Positions 20,160 to 31,121 of a stretch of 64,000 nt of DNA are shown one piece after another; positions within the stretch are counted from its first letter, which is position 1; each line of letters begins with the position of its first letter. The notes below the pieces were generated by a model. The model searched no databases. It had not been told where the DNA came from and saw only the letters and a program-made list of their open reading frames with translations. Source of the DNA: Staphylococcus borealis (GTDB lineage: Bacteria > Bacillota > Bacilli > Staphylococcales > Staphylococcaceae); contig NZ_CUEE01000002.1 of assembly GCF_001224225.1 (NCBI RefSeq), positions 248,001 through 312,000 on the forward strand. Direction: 5' to 3'. The position numbers and the translations under genes were made by a program.

Positions 20160-22262
20160 ATGTCTCAAGAAAAAAAGGTATTTAAAACTGAGTGGGCTGG
20201 AAGATCGTTAACGATTGAGACAGGGCAACTAGCTAAACAAGCTAATGGTGCAGTGCTAGTACGCTACGGAGATACTGTCGTATTATCAACTGCCGTTGCA
20301 TCTAAAGAACCACGTGATGGTGACTTTTTCCCATTAACAGTTAACTATGAAGAAAAAATGTATGCTGCTGGTAAAATTCCAGGAGGATTTAAAAAACGTG
20401 AAGGTCGTCCAGGGGATGAAGCAACATTAACAGCACGTCTAATCGATAGACCGATTCGACCACTATTCCCAAAAGGATACCGTCATGATGTTCAAATTAT
20501 GAACACGGTGCTTAGTGCAGACCCAGATTGTTCACCAGAAATGGCAGCAATGATAGGTTCTTCAATGGCATTAAGTGTTTCAGATATCCCATTCCAAGGA
20601 CCAATTGCTGGTGTGAACGTAGGTTATGTTGATGGTAAATATGTCATTAATCCTACCGTTGCAGAGAAAGAAGTTTCGCGCCTAGATTTAGAAGTTGCTG
20701 GACATAAAGATGCAGTAAACATGGTAGAAGCTGGTGCAAGCGAAATAACTGAGAAAGAAATGTTAGAAGCCATCTTCTTTGGTCATGACGAAATCAAACG
20801 TTTAGTAGCATTCCAAGAAGAAGTGATAGCACACATTCAACCAGTTAAGAAAGAATTCGTTCCTGTAGAACGTGATGAAGCATTAGTATCAAGAGTTAAA
20901 GCATTAACCGAAGAAAAAGGTCTAAAAGAAACTGTTTTGACTTTTGATAAGCAACAACGTGATGAAAATTTAGACACGTTAAAAGCTGAGATTGCAACTG
21001 AATTTATTGACGAAGCAGATCCTGAGAATGAATTGTTAATTGATGAAGTTTATGCAATTTTAAATGATTTAGTTAAAGAAGAAGTGCGTCGTCTTATCGC
21101 TGATGAAAAGATTAGACCAGATGGACGAAAACCAGATGAAATTAGACCGCTTGAATCAGAAGTTGGATTATTACCACGTGCACATGGTTCAGGGCTGTTC
21201 ACACGTGGACAAACACAAGCTTTATCTGTGCTCACATTGGGTGCCTTAGGCGATTATCAATTAATTGATGGTTTAGGACCAGAACAAGAAAAACGTTTCA
21301 TGCATCATTATAATTTCCCTAATTTCTCAGTAGGTGAAACTGGTCCAGTGAGAGCACCAGGTCGTCGAGAAATTGGACATGGTGCTTTAGGTGAAAGAGC
21401 ATTAAAATACATTATTCCAGATACATCTGAATTCCCATATACTGTTCGTATTGTAAGTGAAGTATTAGAATCTAATGGTTCATCATCACAAGCATCTATT
21501 TGTGGTTCAACATTAGCTTTAATGGATGCAGGTGTGCCAATTAAAGCACCTGTTGCTGGTATAGCTATGGGGTTAGTAACACGAGAAGATAGTTATACAA
21601 TACTTACAGATATTCAAGGCATGGAAGATGCATTAGGCGATATGGATTTCAAAGTGGCTGGTACAAAAGATGGTATCACTGCGATTCAAATGGATATTAA
21701 AATTGACGGTTTAACACGTGAAGTCATTGAAGAGGCTTTAGAGCAAGCTAGACAAGGTCGTTTAGCAATTATGGATCACATGCTACAAACGATTGATCAA
21801 CCACGTAAAGAACTAAGTGCCTATGCACCTAAAGTGGAAATCATGCATATTAAACCTGAAAAGATTAGAGACGTTATTGGACCAGGTGGTAAGAAAATTA
21901 ACGAAATCATCGATGAAACTGGTGTTAAATTAGACATTGAGCAAGATGGTACAATCTTTATTGGTGCAGTTGATCAAGACATGATCAATCGTGCGCGTGA
22001 AATTATTGAAGAAATTACACGTGAGGCTGAAGTAGGTCAAGTTTATAACGCAAAAGTTAAACGTATTGAAAAATATGGAGCATTTGTTGAATTATTTGCT
22101 GGTAAAGATGCGTTATTACACATTTCTCAAATTTCAAAAGAACGCATTAATAAAGTAGAAGATGTATTGAGTATTGGAGATACAATCGAAGTTAAAATTA
22201 CTGAAATTGATAAACAAGGTCGCGTTAACGCATCTCACAAAGTATTAGATGAAAATAAATAA
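20160..22262 (+). CDS. pnp: Polynucleotide phosphorylase
   Basis: PNPase degrades RNA 3' to 5' by phosphorolysis and works with RNases J and Y, both encoded in this window. The 700 residues comprise two RNase PH domains ([32 protein letters not shown]; and the second with [19 protein letters not shown] and [21 protein letters not shown]), an all-alpha linker, a KH domain ([20 protein letters not shown]) and a C-terminal S1 domain ([21 protein letters not shown]). Length is as usual. The start ATG follows AGAGAGGAGATTCATA. Confidence 0.98.
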   Translation: MSQEKKVFKTEWAGRSLTIETGQLAKQANGAVLVRYGDTVVLSTAVASKEPRDGDFFPLTVNYEEKMYAAGKIPGGFKKREGRPGDEATLTARLIDRPIRPLFPKGYRHDVQIMNTVLSADPDCSPEMAAMIGSSMALSVSDIPFQGPIAGVNVGYVDGKYVINPTVAEKEVSRLDLEVAGHKDAVNMVEAGASEITEKEMLEAIFFGHDEIKRLVAFQEEVIAHIQPVKKEFVPVERDEALVSRVKALTEEKGLKETVLTFDKQQRDENLDTLKAEIATEFIDEADPENELLIDEVYAILNDLVKEEVRRLIADEKIRPDGRKPDEIRPLESEVGLLPRAHGSGLFTRGQTQALSVLTLGALGDYQLIDGLGPEQEKRFMHHYNFPNFSVGETGPVRAPGRREIGHGALGERALKYIIPDTSEFPYTVRIVSEVLESNGSSSQASICGSTLALMDAGVPIKAPVAGIAMGLVTREDSYTILTDIQGMEDALGDMDFKVAGTKDGITAIQMDIKIDGLTREVIEEALEQARQGRLAIMDHMLQTIDQPRKELSAYAPKVEIMHIKPEKIRDVIGPGGKKINEIIDETGVKLDIEQDGTIFIGAVDQDMINRAREIIEEITREAEVGQVYNAKVKRIEKYGAFVELFAGKDALLHISQISKERINKVEDVLSIGDTIEVKITEIDKQGRVNASHKVLDENK

Positions 22263-22372
22263 ACAGTAAAGTGCTTGTTAGAAACGCATGTTTAACTTAG
22301 TCAATAACTGTTATTTTACTAGTATGAGAGTCTAGGATATAAAAAATATAATAATGCTATTTTGCAAATTAA

Positions 22373-22484
22373 AGTAGCTGACAGAACTGAGAAGGCATTT
22401 AGATCAAATTTTTCTCTGTTCTAGTCATCCATACGAGGGTGGGACACGAATTTAAGAAAAATTCTGTCCCACTTTCTTTTGTTT
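22373..22484 (+). repeat. Two-hairpin copy of the modular repeat, terminator after pnp
   Basis: This copy shows two modules: the AGTAGCTGACAGAACTGAGAAGGC ... TCTGTTCTAGTCATC block (22373-22429) and the GAGGGTGGGACA hairpin (22435-22472) whose right arm is TGTCCCAC, followed by TTTCTTTTGTTTT. It is the only structured part of the 386-bp pnp-rnjB gap; the remaining 160 bp to rnjB are AT-rich. It probably terminates pnp. Confidence 0.75.
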
Positions 22485-22648
22485 TGCGCGATTTAATAAA
22501 TCAATCCCTATTTTTTTATTAAATACTAAATTCAATCATGACTATAATGCCCTGAGAAACACTTTAATAGTGTACATCCAACATAAATTAAATTATAATA
22601 AATTATGAGTTTATATGGACGGGGATTTTTATAATAGGAGGTAACATT

Positions 22649-24322
22649 TTGAGTTTAGTGAAAAAAAAGAATGACGATATTCGTATCATCCCACTTGGTG
22701 GTGTGGGCGAAATCGCAAAAAATATGTATATCGTTGAAGTAGACGATGAAATGTTTATGTTAGATGCGGGGTTAATGTTCCCAGAAGATGAAATGTTAGG
22801 TGTAGATATCGTTATTCCTGACATCCAATATGTCATTGATAATAAAGATAAATTAAAAGGAATCTTTTTAAGCCATGGTCATGAACATGCTATCGGTGCG
22901 GTTAGCTATATTTTAGAACAAATTGATGCACCTGTGTATGGTTCTAAATTAACGTTAGCGCTTGTTAAAGAAAATATGAAGTCTCGTAACGTTAAGAAGA
23001 AAGTTCGTTATTATACAGTTAATCACGATTCAGTTATGCGATTTAAAAATGTTAATATTACGTTCTTTAATACTACCCATAGTATTCCTGATAGTTTAGG
23101 TATTTGCATTCACACGTCATACGGTTCTATCGTATATACTGGTGAATTTAAATTTGACCAAAGTTTACAAGGACACTATGCACCTGATATCAAACGTATG
23201 GCTGAAATTGGTGAAGAGGGTGTCTTCGCATTAATTAGTGATTCTACAGAAGCTGAGAAACCAGGCTATAATACACCTGAGAATGTAATTGAATCGCATA
23301 TTTATGATGCGTTTGCGAAAGTGAAAGGTCGTTTAATTGTATCTTGTTATGCTTCTAATTTTATTAGAATTCAACAAGTATTAAATACAGCAAGTAAATT
23401 GAACCGTAAAGTTTCATTTTTAGGTCGTTCATTAGAAAGTTCTTTTAATATTGCACGTAAAATGGGATATTTTGATATTCCTAAAGACTTATTAATTCCA
23501 ATTAATGAAGTAGGAAATTACCCTAAAAATGAAGTCGTAATTATAGCCACTGGTATGGAAGGCGAACCTATCGAGGCATTGAGTCAAATGGCGCAACATA
23601 AGCATAAAATTATGAATATCGAAGAAGGAGATTCTGTATATTTAGCAATTACTGCATCAGCGAATATGGAAGTAATTATTGCTGATACATTAAATGAATT
23701 AGTGCGTGCAGGTGCATATATTATTCCTAATAATAAAAAAATTCATGCATCTAGTCATGGTTGCATGGAAGAATTAAAAATGATGATTAATATCATGAAA
23801 CCTGAATACTTTATCCCTGTTCAAGGTGAATTTAAAATGCAGATTGCACATGCTAAATTAGCTAATGAAACTGGCGTAGCACCGGAGAAAATTTTCTTAG
23901 TTGAAAAAGGTGACGTTATACACTACGACGGTAAAGACATGGTATTAAACGAAAAAGTTAATTCTGGCAATATTCTCATCGATGGTATCGGTGTAGGAGA
24001 TGTTGGTAATATCGTTTTAAGAGATCGTCATTTACTTGCAGAAGACGGTATTTTTATCGCAGTTGTTACATTGGATCCGAAAAACAGACGAATTGCTGCT
24101 GGTCCAGAAATTCAATCACGTGGATTTGTATATGTCCGTGAGAGTGAAGAATTAATGAAGGAAGCAGAAGAAAAGGTTCGTGAAATTGTTGAAGCAGGTC
24201 TTCAAGAAAAACGTATTGAATGGTCTGACATTAAACAAAATATGCGAGATCAAATCAGTAAATTGCTATTTGAAAGTACGAAACGTCGTCCAATGATTAT
24301 ACCAGTCATTTCTGAAATATAA
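22649..24322 (+). CDS. rnjB: Ribonuclease J2
   Basis: This beta-CASP metallo-beta-lactamase protein is the J2 partner in the RNase J1/J2 complex for mRNA and rRNA processing. It begins with TTG at 22649 after AGGAGGTAACATT and has 557 residues. The metal-binding signature reads HGHEHAIG at residues 76-83, where J1 enzymes have HGHEDHIG; the Asp and following His are changed, which fits the poor catalytic activity known for staphylococcal J2. [18 protein letters not shown] is the C-terminal family motif. Confidence 0.95.
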   Translation: MSLVKKKNDDIRIIPLGGVGEIAKNMYIVEVDDEMFMLDAGLMFPEDEMLGVDIVIPDIQYVIDNKDKLKGIFLSHGHEHAIGAVSYILEQIDAPVYGSKLTLALVKENMKSRNVKKKVRYYTVNHDSVMRFKNVNITFFNTTHSIPDSLGICIHTSYGSIVYTGEFKFDQSLQGHYAPDIKRMAEIGEEGVFALISDSTEAEKPGYNTPENVIESHIYDAFAKVKGRLIVSCYASNFIRIQQVLNTASKLNRKVSFLGRSLESSFNIARKMGYFDIPKDLLIPINEVGNYPKNEVVIIATGMEGEPIEALSQMAQHKHKIMNIEEGDSVYLAITASANMEVIIADTLNELVRAGAYIIPNNKKIHASSHGCMEELKMMINIMKPEYFIPVQGEFKMQIAHAKLANETGVAPEKIFLVEKGDVIHYDGKDMVLNEKVNSGNILIDGIGVGDVGNIVLRDRHLLAEDGIFIAVVTLDPKNRRIAAGPEIQSRGFVYVRESEELMKEAEEKVREIVEAGLQEKRIEWSDIKQNMRDQISKLLFESTKRRPMIIPVISEI

Positions 24323-24338
24323 GATATATTCAATCAAA

Positions 24339-24465
24339 AAGAGGTCGGGACAACATCACAGTTGTGTAATAATTTTAAAGGCAACGTTTGAGAATAGCCT
24401 TAATTATTCACTTTATTTTATGACGCTTTGAGTCTAAATGTGGTATGTATTGTTCCAACCTCTTT
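24339..24465 (+). repeat. Long stem-loop with repeat-family arms, after rnjB
   Basis: AAAGAGGTCGGGACAACAT (24338-24356) pairs with the arm ATTGTTCCAACCTCTTT (24449-24465), giving about 16 bp around a 92-nt insert. The arms have the repeat-family head. No clean T-run follows, but the T-rich downstream region suggests a terminator role for rnjB. The insert has no recognisable gene. Confidence 0.6.
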
Positions 24466-24561
24466 CGTACTTTTAAAAATATTAATAATACATATCGGAA
24501 AAATGAGAATTAGATGTTTTACAAAGAGTTACTAAGTGAGAAATAAAGAAGGTGTACGATT

Positions 24562-26979
24562 TTGCCACAAACTAAGAAAAAAACTACAACCCGTAAAAAG
24601 GGCGCAACAACCCGTAAATCGACTAAAAAAAAGCAACAGAAGAAGGACAGTTCTTTACGCTATGTTATTGCAATCATAATAGTCATTTTGTCGATTTTAG
24701 GAATGTTCCAATTAGGCATTGTGGGTCGAATGATAGATAGCTTTTTCAATTATTTGTTTGGAATGAGTCGCTATTTAACATACATATTACTCAGTTTAAT
24801 TACGGTTTATATTGCAATGCAAAAGCAATTCCCTAAGACAAGACGTACTTTCGGATTGATATCGCTACAATTTGTGTTATTGATTACAACACAAATTATT
24901 TACCATTTTCAAAAAGGGGCGGTGTCTGAAAGAGAGCCAGTTCTATCTTATGTATACAAGGCTTATGAACATAGTCATTTTCCAAATTTCGGTGGTGGTT
25001 TAATAGGATTCTATTTACTTAAAATATTTATTCCACTTATTTCCATTGCAGGTGTCATCATCCTCACATTAGTTTTATTAAGTTCAAGTATTATACTATT
25101 GCTTAAACTTAGACATAGAGATGTTGTCAAATCTTTAATTGATAAAATGAAAAATTCGAGTCAAAGTGCGTCTTCTAATTTGAAAGAAAAAAGAGCACAA
25201 AATAAACTAAAAAAAGAAGCGCGTCAACGTGAAAAAGAAGCAGAGCGTGAGCGTCAAAGACAAAATGAATTTGAGCAAGAACAACTTGAGTCAGAGCAAA
25301 TTAAAGATGTAAGTGATTTTCCGGAAGTTAATCCAGAACCGGAAGACATTCCTATTTATGGTCATAGTGAGTCGCAAGAAAATAAACAACCTCCTGTTAA
25401 CAAGCGCAAGAAAAGACAATTTGGTATTAATAACGAAGATCATGCTAAAGAAGAAAATCAAAATAACGACAAGCATCAACATCATAATACAAAGTCAGAT
25501 TCAGCTTCTAATGATGATCATCAAATGAACGGTTCAATTTCTGAAGCGGGAGAAGAGGCTAATGCTGCATATCACATTCCGCCATTATCATTACTTAATC
25601 AGCCAGCTAAACAACAAACAACGTCTAAGGCTGAAGTTCAACGTAAAGGCCAAATACTTGAATCTACAATGAAAAACTTTGGTGTTAATGCTAAAGTGAA
25701 ACAGATTAAAATTGGGCCAGCCGTAACACAATATGAAATTCAACCTGCTCAAGGCGTTAAAGTAAGCAAAATTGTGAACTTACATAATGATATTGCACTT
25801 GCATTAGCAGCAAAAGATGTACGTATTGAAGCGCCAATACCTGGACGTTCAGCAGTAGGCATTGAAGTGCCAAATGATAAGATTTCATTAGTTACCCTTA
25901 AGGAAGTGCTTGAATCTAAATTTCCAGCAAGTAACAAATTAGAAGTAGGTCTTGGTAGAGATATTTCTGGTGAACCAATGACAATTCAATTGAATGAAAT
26001 GCCACACCTTCTTGTCGCCGGTTCAACAGGTAGTGGTAAGTCTGTATGTATTAACGGTATTATTACTAGTATTCTATTAAACGCTAAACCACATGAGGTT
26101 AAGCTCATGTTGATTGACCCTAAGATGGTAGAATTAAATGTGTATAATGGGGTGCCACATTTACTAATACCAGTAGTGACCAATCCACATAAAGCCTCTC
26201 AAGCCTTAGAAAAGGTAGTGGCAGAAATGGAACGACGCTATGATTTATTCCAACATTCGTCTACACGTAACATTGAAGGGTATAATAAATTTATACGACG
26301 TCAAAATGAAGAACTCGATGAGAAACAAGCAGAATTACCATATATCGTAGTTATTGTAGATGAATTAGCTGATTTGATGATGGTTGCAGGTAAAGAAGTT
26401 GAGAATGCCATTCAACGTATTACTCAAATGGCCAGAGCAGCAGGCATTCATTTAATCGTTGCAACACAAAGACCATCAGTAGATGTAATCACTGGTATTA
26501 TTAAAAACAACATTCCTTCACGTATTGCATTTGCCGTAAGTTCTCAAACTGACTCTAGAACAATTATTGGCTCTGGTGGAGCCGAAAAGCTACTCGGCAA
26601 AGGTGATATGCTCTATGTAGGTAATGGAGAGTCATCTCAAACGCGTGTACAAGGTGCTTTCTTAAGTGACCAAGAAGTTCAAGATGTTGTTAATTATGTT
26701 GTTGAACAACAAAAAGTGAATTATGTGAAAGAAATGGAACCAGATGCACCTGTAGACAAATCAGAAATGAAGAGTGAAGATGCTCTATATGATGATGCCT
26801 ATATATTTGTTATTGAGCAGCAAAAAGCAAGTACGTCGCTATTACAGCGCCAATTTAGAATTGGCTATAATCGTGCTTCTAGATTAATGGATGATTTAGA
26901 ACGAAACCAAGTTATCGGACCGCAAAAAGGTAGTAAACCAAGACAAGTATTAGTAAATTTAGATGATGAAGAGGTGTAA
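24562..26979 (+). CDS. ftsK: DNA translocase FtsK/SpoIIIE
   Basis: This is a septum-associated DNA pump of 805 residues, starting with TTG at 24562. The very basic N-terminus ([20 protein letters not shown]) precedes four membrane segments (about 32-180). A charged linker (190-350, with [15 protein letters not shown] and His/Asn-rich parts) follows. The RecA-like motor contains Walker [16 protein letters not shown] and Walker [16 protein letters not shown]. The C-terminal gamma winged helix, [21 protein letters not shown], should read KOPS/SRS-type DNA polarity signals. The next gene starts directly at the stop. Confidence 0.96.
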   Translation: MPQTKKKTTTRKKGATTRKSTKKKQQKKDSSLRYVIAIIIVILSILGMFQLGIVGRMIDSFFNYLFGMSRYLTYILLSLITVYIAMQKQFPKTRRTFGLISLQFVLLITTQIIYHFQKGAVSEREPVLSYVYKAYEHSHFPNFGGGLIGFYLLKIFIPLISIAGVIILTLVLLSSSIILLLKLRHRDVVKSLIDKMKNSSQSASSNLKEKRAQNKLKKEARQREKEAERERQRQNEFEQEQLESEQIKDVSDFPEVNPEPEDIPIYGHSESQENKQPPVNKRKKRQFGINNEDHAKEENQNNDKHQHHNTKSDSASNDDHQMNGSISEAGEEANAAYHIPPLSLLNQPAKQQTTSKAEVQRKGQILESTMKNFGVNAKVKQIKIGPAVTQYEIQPAQGVKVSKIVNLHNDIALALAAKDVRIEAPIPGRSAVGIEVPNDKISLVTLKEVLESKFPASNKLEVGLGRDISGEPMTIQLNEMPHLLVAGSTGSGKSVCINGIITSILLNAKPHEVKLMLIDPKMVELNVYNGVPHLLIPVVTNPHKASQALEKVVAEMERRYDLFQHSSTRNIEGYNKFIRRQNEELDEKQAELPYIVVIVDELADLMMVAGKEVENAIQRITQMARAAGIHLIVATQRPSVDVITGIIKNNIPSRIAFAVSSQTDSRTIIGSGGAEKLLGKGDMLYVGNGESSQTRVQGAFLSDQEVQDVVNYVVEQQKVNYVKEMEPDAPVDKSEMKSEDALYDDAYIFVIEQQKASTSLLQRQFRIGYNRASRLMDDLERNQVIGPQKGSKPRQVLVNLDDEEV

Positions 26980-27699
26980 ATGATGACAGAGACAAATGCA
27001 GCTTTTAAAGTTAAGGAGTATATTCTTAAGCAAATTAAAGAACAATCTTTAAAACCTGGTGATAAACTACCTAGCAATTTATCTATTGCCAGAGAATTGA
27101 ATGTGAAAACAGACGATGTCTATGATGCAATTGGTGAACTCATTACTGAACAAGTTTTGACTGATAACTTTGAAGAAGGACCAAGTGTAAAGTCATTACA
27201 CCCCTTCTTCTATCCATTAAATAAATTATTCAGCATTAACGATATGATTCAAGAAGCAGGTTACCACTCAGGAACTGAATATTTGAGTTTAGAGGAACAA
27301 CCTGCCTCCATATTAGATGCACAAATGTTAGGCATTGAAGATAAACAACCAATTACAATTATCGAGCGTCTACGCACTGCAAATCATCAGCCAGTTATTT
27401 ATTGTTTGGATAAAATTTCAAAAGATTATCTTACCTGTACTGATTATCAAATCAGTGATGGTTCCATGCTAAATGCAATTGAGACGAATACCGGTCATAA
27501 AGTTGCTTCTGCTGAAACAGAAGTTGAAGCAATTAGTTATGAGCCACATATTTCTGATATTCTGAACGCTTCTCCACATGAAGGTTTAATGCTATTAAAG
27601 GTTGTACACTATGATGAATTGGGTAAACCTATTTTATATTCTTTAAATTATGTGAAGAGCAGTTTAGTTAAATTTAAACTGACACGTACAAAAATATAG
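26980..27699 (+). CDS. ymfC: GntR-family protein with UTRA domain (YmfC-like)
   Basis: The N-terminal winged helix (about 7-75, KVKEYILKQIKEQSLKPGDKLPSNLSIARELNV) is GntR-like. The C-terminal part (90-239) has the UTRA effector fold with IIERLRTANHQPVIYCLDKIS. B. subtilis ymfC lies at the same place, after spoIIIE. The ATG at 26980 touches the ftsK stop; ATG at 26983 is 6 nt from GAGGTG and may be the true start. The recognition helix has KTDDVYDAIGEL where the family has S-R-x-T-V-R-x-A; the lost Arg makes DNA binding uncertain. Confidence 0.85.
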   Translation: MMTETNAAFKVKEYILKQIKEQSLKPGDKLPSNLSIARELNVKTDDVYDAIGELITEQVLTDNFEEGPSVKSLHPFFYPLNKLFSINDMIQEAGYHSGTEYLSLEEQPASILDAQMLGIEDKQPITIIERLRTANHQPVIYCLDKISKDYLTCTDYQISDGSMLNAIETNTGHKVASAETEVEAISYEPHISDILNASPHEGLMLLKVVHYDELGKPILYSLNYVKSSLVKFKLTRTKI

Positions 27700-27724
27700 A
27701 TTTGATATTAAGGAGTGTGGATGA

Positions 27725-28999
27725 ATGTTAGAACAACAAATCAATCAAGACCAACACATACATATCGATGTGTTACCTACAGATAAATTTAAGACAACTA
27801 TGATTACTTTCAAATTTATGGCACCTTTAAATTACGAAACCATCACAGCACGATCTTTACTTAGTAAATTATTAGTTCGTGCTACACAAAAATGGTCAAC
27901 TGATAAAGCGTTTAGTAAACAACTGTCAGAATTATATGGTGCTTACATACATAGTTTTGTTTCTAAATTTAAAGATAAACATGTGATCACTATCTCATTA
28001 GAAATTGTTAATGAACGTTACCTCAAAGATTCAACACCACTTTTTGAAAAAGGATTGAATGTCTTATATGAAGTAATCAATAAACCACTCATTGAAAATA
28101 GTGCGTTTAACGAAACATTTGTTAATCAAGAAAAATCTTTACTAACTAAAAAAATTGAAGCTATTATCGATAATAAGGCGCAATATTCATTTTTAAATTT
28201 ATTAAAATACATGTTTAAAGATGAACCGTATCGCTACTTAGCGACAGGGCAAATTGAGAAAATAAATACAATTACACCTGAAAGCTTATATCATACATAT
28301 CAAAATATGATTAACAATGATCAATGTTCGGTTTATGTTGTTGGCAATGTAGATGAACAAGAGGTTAAGCAATTAATCAAATCGAAATTTATAATTAAAC
28401 CATTTGAAATGACGCAATCTAATGAACCGTATTTAATGAATTCAAACTCAGAACCACAATATATTGTTGAAGAGGATGAAGTGGACCAAGCAAAATTAAA
28501 TATGGGTTATCGCTTTCCAACGCGTTTTGGGGCACAAGATTATTATGCATTAGTAGTATTAAATACGATGTTTGGTGGGGACCCATCATCCGTTTTATTT
28601 AATGAAGTACGTGAAAAACAAAGTCTAGCCTATTCAATCCATTCACAATTAGATGGTAAAAATGGTTATCTCTTTGTATTAAGTGGTGTATCAGCAGATA
28701 AATTTGAACTTGCTAAAGATACAATCTTGGAAGAGTTTGATAAATTTAAACGTGGTGAGTTTGACGAGGATAAATTAGAACTCGCCAAAAAAATTATCAT
28801 CTCTCATAGACATGAGATTGCCGATCGACCTAAAAGTATTATCGAAGTTATGCAAAATCAGTTACTTTTAGAACGTGTGCAAACTGATGAAAACTATATT
28901 AATCACATCCAAAAAGTTACTAAAGAAGATGTGGTAACTATGGCCAATAAAGCAAAACTTGATACGATTTATGCACTTACGAAGGGTGGTCATTCTTAA
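27725..28999 (+). CDS. ymfF: M16-family peptidase-like protein without catalytic motif (YmfF-like)
   Basis: The 424-residue protein has the M16 fold (VREKQSLAYSIHSQL is the conserved R/Y motif of the C-terminal half), but no HxxEH zinc motif is found in its N-terminal half. It would be the non-catalytic partner of the next gene, ymfH, as in the heterodimeric M16 enzymes. Its stop overlaps the ymfH start by 1 nt. A processing role for small peptides is possible but not shown. AAGGAGTGTGG is the ribosome site. Confidence 0.88.
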   Translation: MLEQQINQDQHIHIDVLPTDKFKTTMITFKFMAPLNYETITARSLLSKLLVRATQKWSTDKAFSKQLSELYGAYIHSFVSKFKDKHVITISLEIVNERYLKDSTPLFEKGLNVLYEVINKPLIENSAFNETFVNQEKSLLTKKIEAIIDNKAQYSFLNLLKYMFKDEPYRYLATGQIEKINTITPESLYHTYQNMINNDQCSVYVVGNVDEQEVKQLIKSKFIIKPFEMTQSNEPYLMNSNSEPQYIVEEDEVDQAKLNMGYRFPTRFGAQDYYALVVLNTMFGGDPSSVLFNEVREKQSLAYSIHSQLDGKNGYLFVLSGVSADKFELAKDTILEEFDKFKRGEFDEDKLELAKKIIISHRHEIADRPKSIIEVMQNQLLLERVQTDENYINHIQKVTKEDVVTMANKAKLDTIYALTKGGHS

Positions 29000-30288
29000 T
29001 GAAAGAAACATATTATGAACTCATTGATGAGCGTGTATTTGAACATGAATTAGCTAATGGGTTACGTTTATTCGTTATTCCAAAAAAAGGGTTTCAAAAA
29101 ACATTCGTAACGTATACAACTCAATTTGGCTCTCTAGATAATACTTTTAAACCACATAATCAAGATGCGTTTGTAACTGTACCAGATGGCGTTGCTCACT
29201 TTTTAGAGCATAAACTATTTGAAAAGGATGACACTGAAGATTTATTTACTGCATTTGCAAGTGATAATGCGCAAGTCAATGCATTTACTAGTTTTGATCG
29301 TACTAGTTATTTATTCAGTGCCACAGATAATGTTGAAAGTAATATTCTAAGATTATTAGAAATGGTAGAGACACCATTCTTTTCGAAGGAAACGGTTGAT
29401 AAAGAAAAAGGTATTATCGCTGAAGAAATAAAAATGTATCAAGAACAACCTGGCTATAAAATTATGTTTAATACGCTACGTGCGATGTATCAAAATCATC
29501 CAATTAAAGTGGATATAGCTGGTAGCGTAGAGAGTATCTATAATATTACAAAAGATGACTTATATCTATGTTATGAAACATTTTATCATCCATCGAATAT
29601 GGTGTTATTTGTAGTTGGCGATGTGAATCCAGAAAATATACGCGATATTGTTGAAACGCATGAAAATAAAAGAGATAAAACGAATCAACCTAGTATTGAA
29701 AGAGCGACTATTGATGAGCCAACTAAAGTGATAACACCTTTTGTAACTGAAGAAATGAAGCTACAGTCACCTAGGTTAATGTTAGGATTTAAAAATGAAC
29801 CAACTAAGGCATCACCACAACAATATGTACAACATGATTTAGAAATGACGCTATTTTTCGAATTAGTATTTGGTGAAGAAACGGATTTCTATCAAACATT
29901 ATTGAATGAAGATTTGATTGATGAATCATTTGGCTATCAATTTGTGCTCGAACCTACCTATTGTTTCTCAATCATTACGAGTGCGACACAACATCCAAAT
30001 AAGTTGAAAGAAGTGTTATTAAATGAACTCAACATGCATCGCGGTAAATTGAAAGACCAAGAAGCATTTGATTTATTGAAAAAACAATTTATTGGTGAAT
30101 ATATTTCAAGTTTAAATTCTCCTGAATATATAGCGAATCAATATGCTAAATTATATTTTGAGGGTGTTAGTGTGTTCGATATGTTAGATATTATTGAGAA
30201 TATAACATTAGATAGTATTAATGAAACAGCATCTAAGTTTTTAAATATTGATAATATGGTTGATAGTCGTTTGGAGCTTAAATCTTAA
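28999..30288 (+). CDS. ymfH: M16-family zinc peptidase (YmfH-like)
   Basis: This is the catalytic half of the pair. HFLEH at residues 67-71 is the inverted zinc motif HxxEH, and the distal Glu is likely within EKGIIAEEIKMYQ. The M16 tail is present; length is 429. Its start ATG overlaps the ymfF stop and its own stop overlaps the ymfI start, so the three are tightly coupled. Substrates are unknown. Homologues stand in the same order in B. subtilis. Confidence 0.92.
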   Translation: MKETYYELIDERVFEHELANGLRLFVIPKKGFQKTFVTYTTQFGSLDNTFKPHNQDAFVTVPDGVAHFLEHKLFEKDDTEDLFTAFASDNAQVNAFTSFDRTSYLFSATDNVESNILRLLEMVETPFFSKETVDKEKGIIAEEIKMYQEQPGYKIMFNTLRAMYQNHPIKVDIAGSVESIYNITKDDLYLCYETFYHPSNMVLFVVGDVNPENIRDIVETHENKRDKTNQPSIERATIDEPTKVITPFVTEEMKLQSPRLMLGFKNEPTKASPQQYVQHDLEMTLFFELVFGEETDFYQTLLNEDLIDESFGYQFVLEPTYCFSIITSATQHPNKLKEVLLNELNMHRGKLKDQEAFDLLKKQFIGEYISSLNSPEYIANQYAKLYFEGVSVFDMLDIIENITLDSINETASKFLNIDNMVDSRLELKS

Positions 30289-30992
30289 TGAGAGCATTAG
30301 TACTTGGTGGCTCAGGAAGTATTGGTACAGCAATTGTAGAACGGTTATTAGAGGAAGGTAACGAAGTCATTGTTCAATATTTTCAATCTGATATAAATAC
30401 GTTACAAGCTAAGTATGAAGGAGAAGCTGTTGAATTTATACAAGCTGATTTATCACAAGATATTGATTTGGAAGAAACGTTTGGCCATGTGAAACATATT
30501 GATTGCTTGATTTATAGTAGTGGTACAGCTTTGTACGGCTTACTACAAGATATGTCAGATAAAGATATTGATCATAGCTACAATCTTCATGTTAAGCAAT
30601 TAATACGATGTTGTCGTTACTTTATAGACACAATACGTCATAGTGAATTTGGTCGAATTATTGTTATTTCGTCCATTTGGGGGGAAACAGGTGCAAGCAT
30701 GGAGACCATTTATTCTACAATGAAGAGTGCTCAAATTGGCTTTGTTAAAGCGCTAAGCCAGGAATTAGCAATGACGAATGTCACTGTCAATGCAGTTACG
30801 CCTGGTTTTGTAAGTGGTAATATGGCACAATCATTTAATTCAGACGATATGGCGTCTATTTTAGCAGAGTTACCACAACAGCGAATGATAACTCCTGATG
30901 AAATTGCTCATACATGTGCTTATTTGTGGAGTCCACTTGCAAAAAGTGTTACTGGAACAATTCAAAAAGTCAATGGTGCTTGGTATATCTAA
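30288..30992 (+). CDS. ymfI: Short-chain dehydrogenase/reductase (YmfI-like)
   Basis: This 234-residue SDR protein carries the nucleotide-binding LVLGGSGSIGTAIVERLL (the TGxxxGxG motif with G-G for T-G), IDCLIYSSGTALYG for the NNAG region, IIVISSIWG with the Ser, and YSTMKSA with the catalytic Tyr and Lys. It is annotated in relatives as a 3-oxoacyl-ACP reductase, but the substrate cannot be set from sequence. It ends the ymfC-ymfFHI group; a promoter candidate follows. Confidence 0.9.
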   Translation: MRALVLGGSGSIGTAIVERLLEEGNEVIVQYFQSDINTLQAKYEGEAVEFIQADLSQDIDLEETFGHVKHIDCLIYSSGTALYGLLQDMSDKDIDHSYNLHVKQLIRCCRYFIDTIRHSEFGRIIVISSIWGETGASMETIYSTMKSAQIGFVKALSQELAMTNVTVNAVTPGFVSGNMAQSFNSDDMASILAELPQQRMITPDEIAHTCAYLWSPLAKSVTGTIQKVNGAWYI

Positions 30993-31052
30993 TTTCAGAC
31001 AGATTGAAAACGAAGAATAAAAAAATTTGTGTTTGTATTAAGTTCTAAATGC

Positions 31053-31099
31053 TATAATATGATTACTAATTTTTAATATTCCAATGGTAGGTTACCATT
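31053..31099 (+). promoter_or_regulatory. Candidate ymfK promoter with operator-like palindrome
   Basis: A perfect TATAAT (31053-31058) is followed 25 nt later by the palindrome AATGGTA-GGT-TACCATT (31083-31099). The palindrome would lie in the initially transcribed region, 22 nt before the ymfK ATG. No strong -35 is present (best TTGTGT at 31028). A local repressor or an RNA hairpin could use it; no factor is known to me. Confidence 0.45.
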
Positions 31100-31121
31100 T
31101 TAAAACGAGGGGCGGATATTG

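Noticed and set aside
27725..28999. Frameshifted or broken M16 peptidase
   Set aside because: The zinc motif is absent but the frame is intact and full length; a non-catalytic partner subunit is the normal form of this pair.
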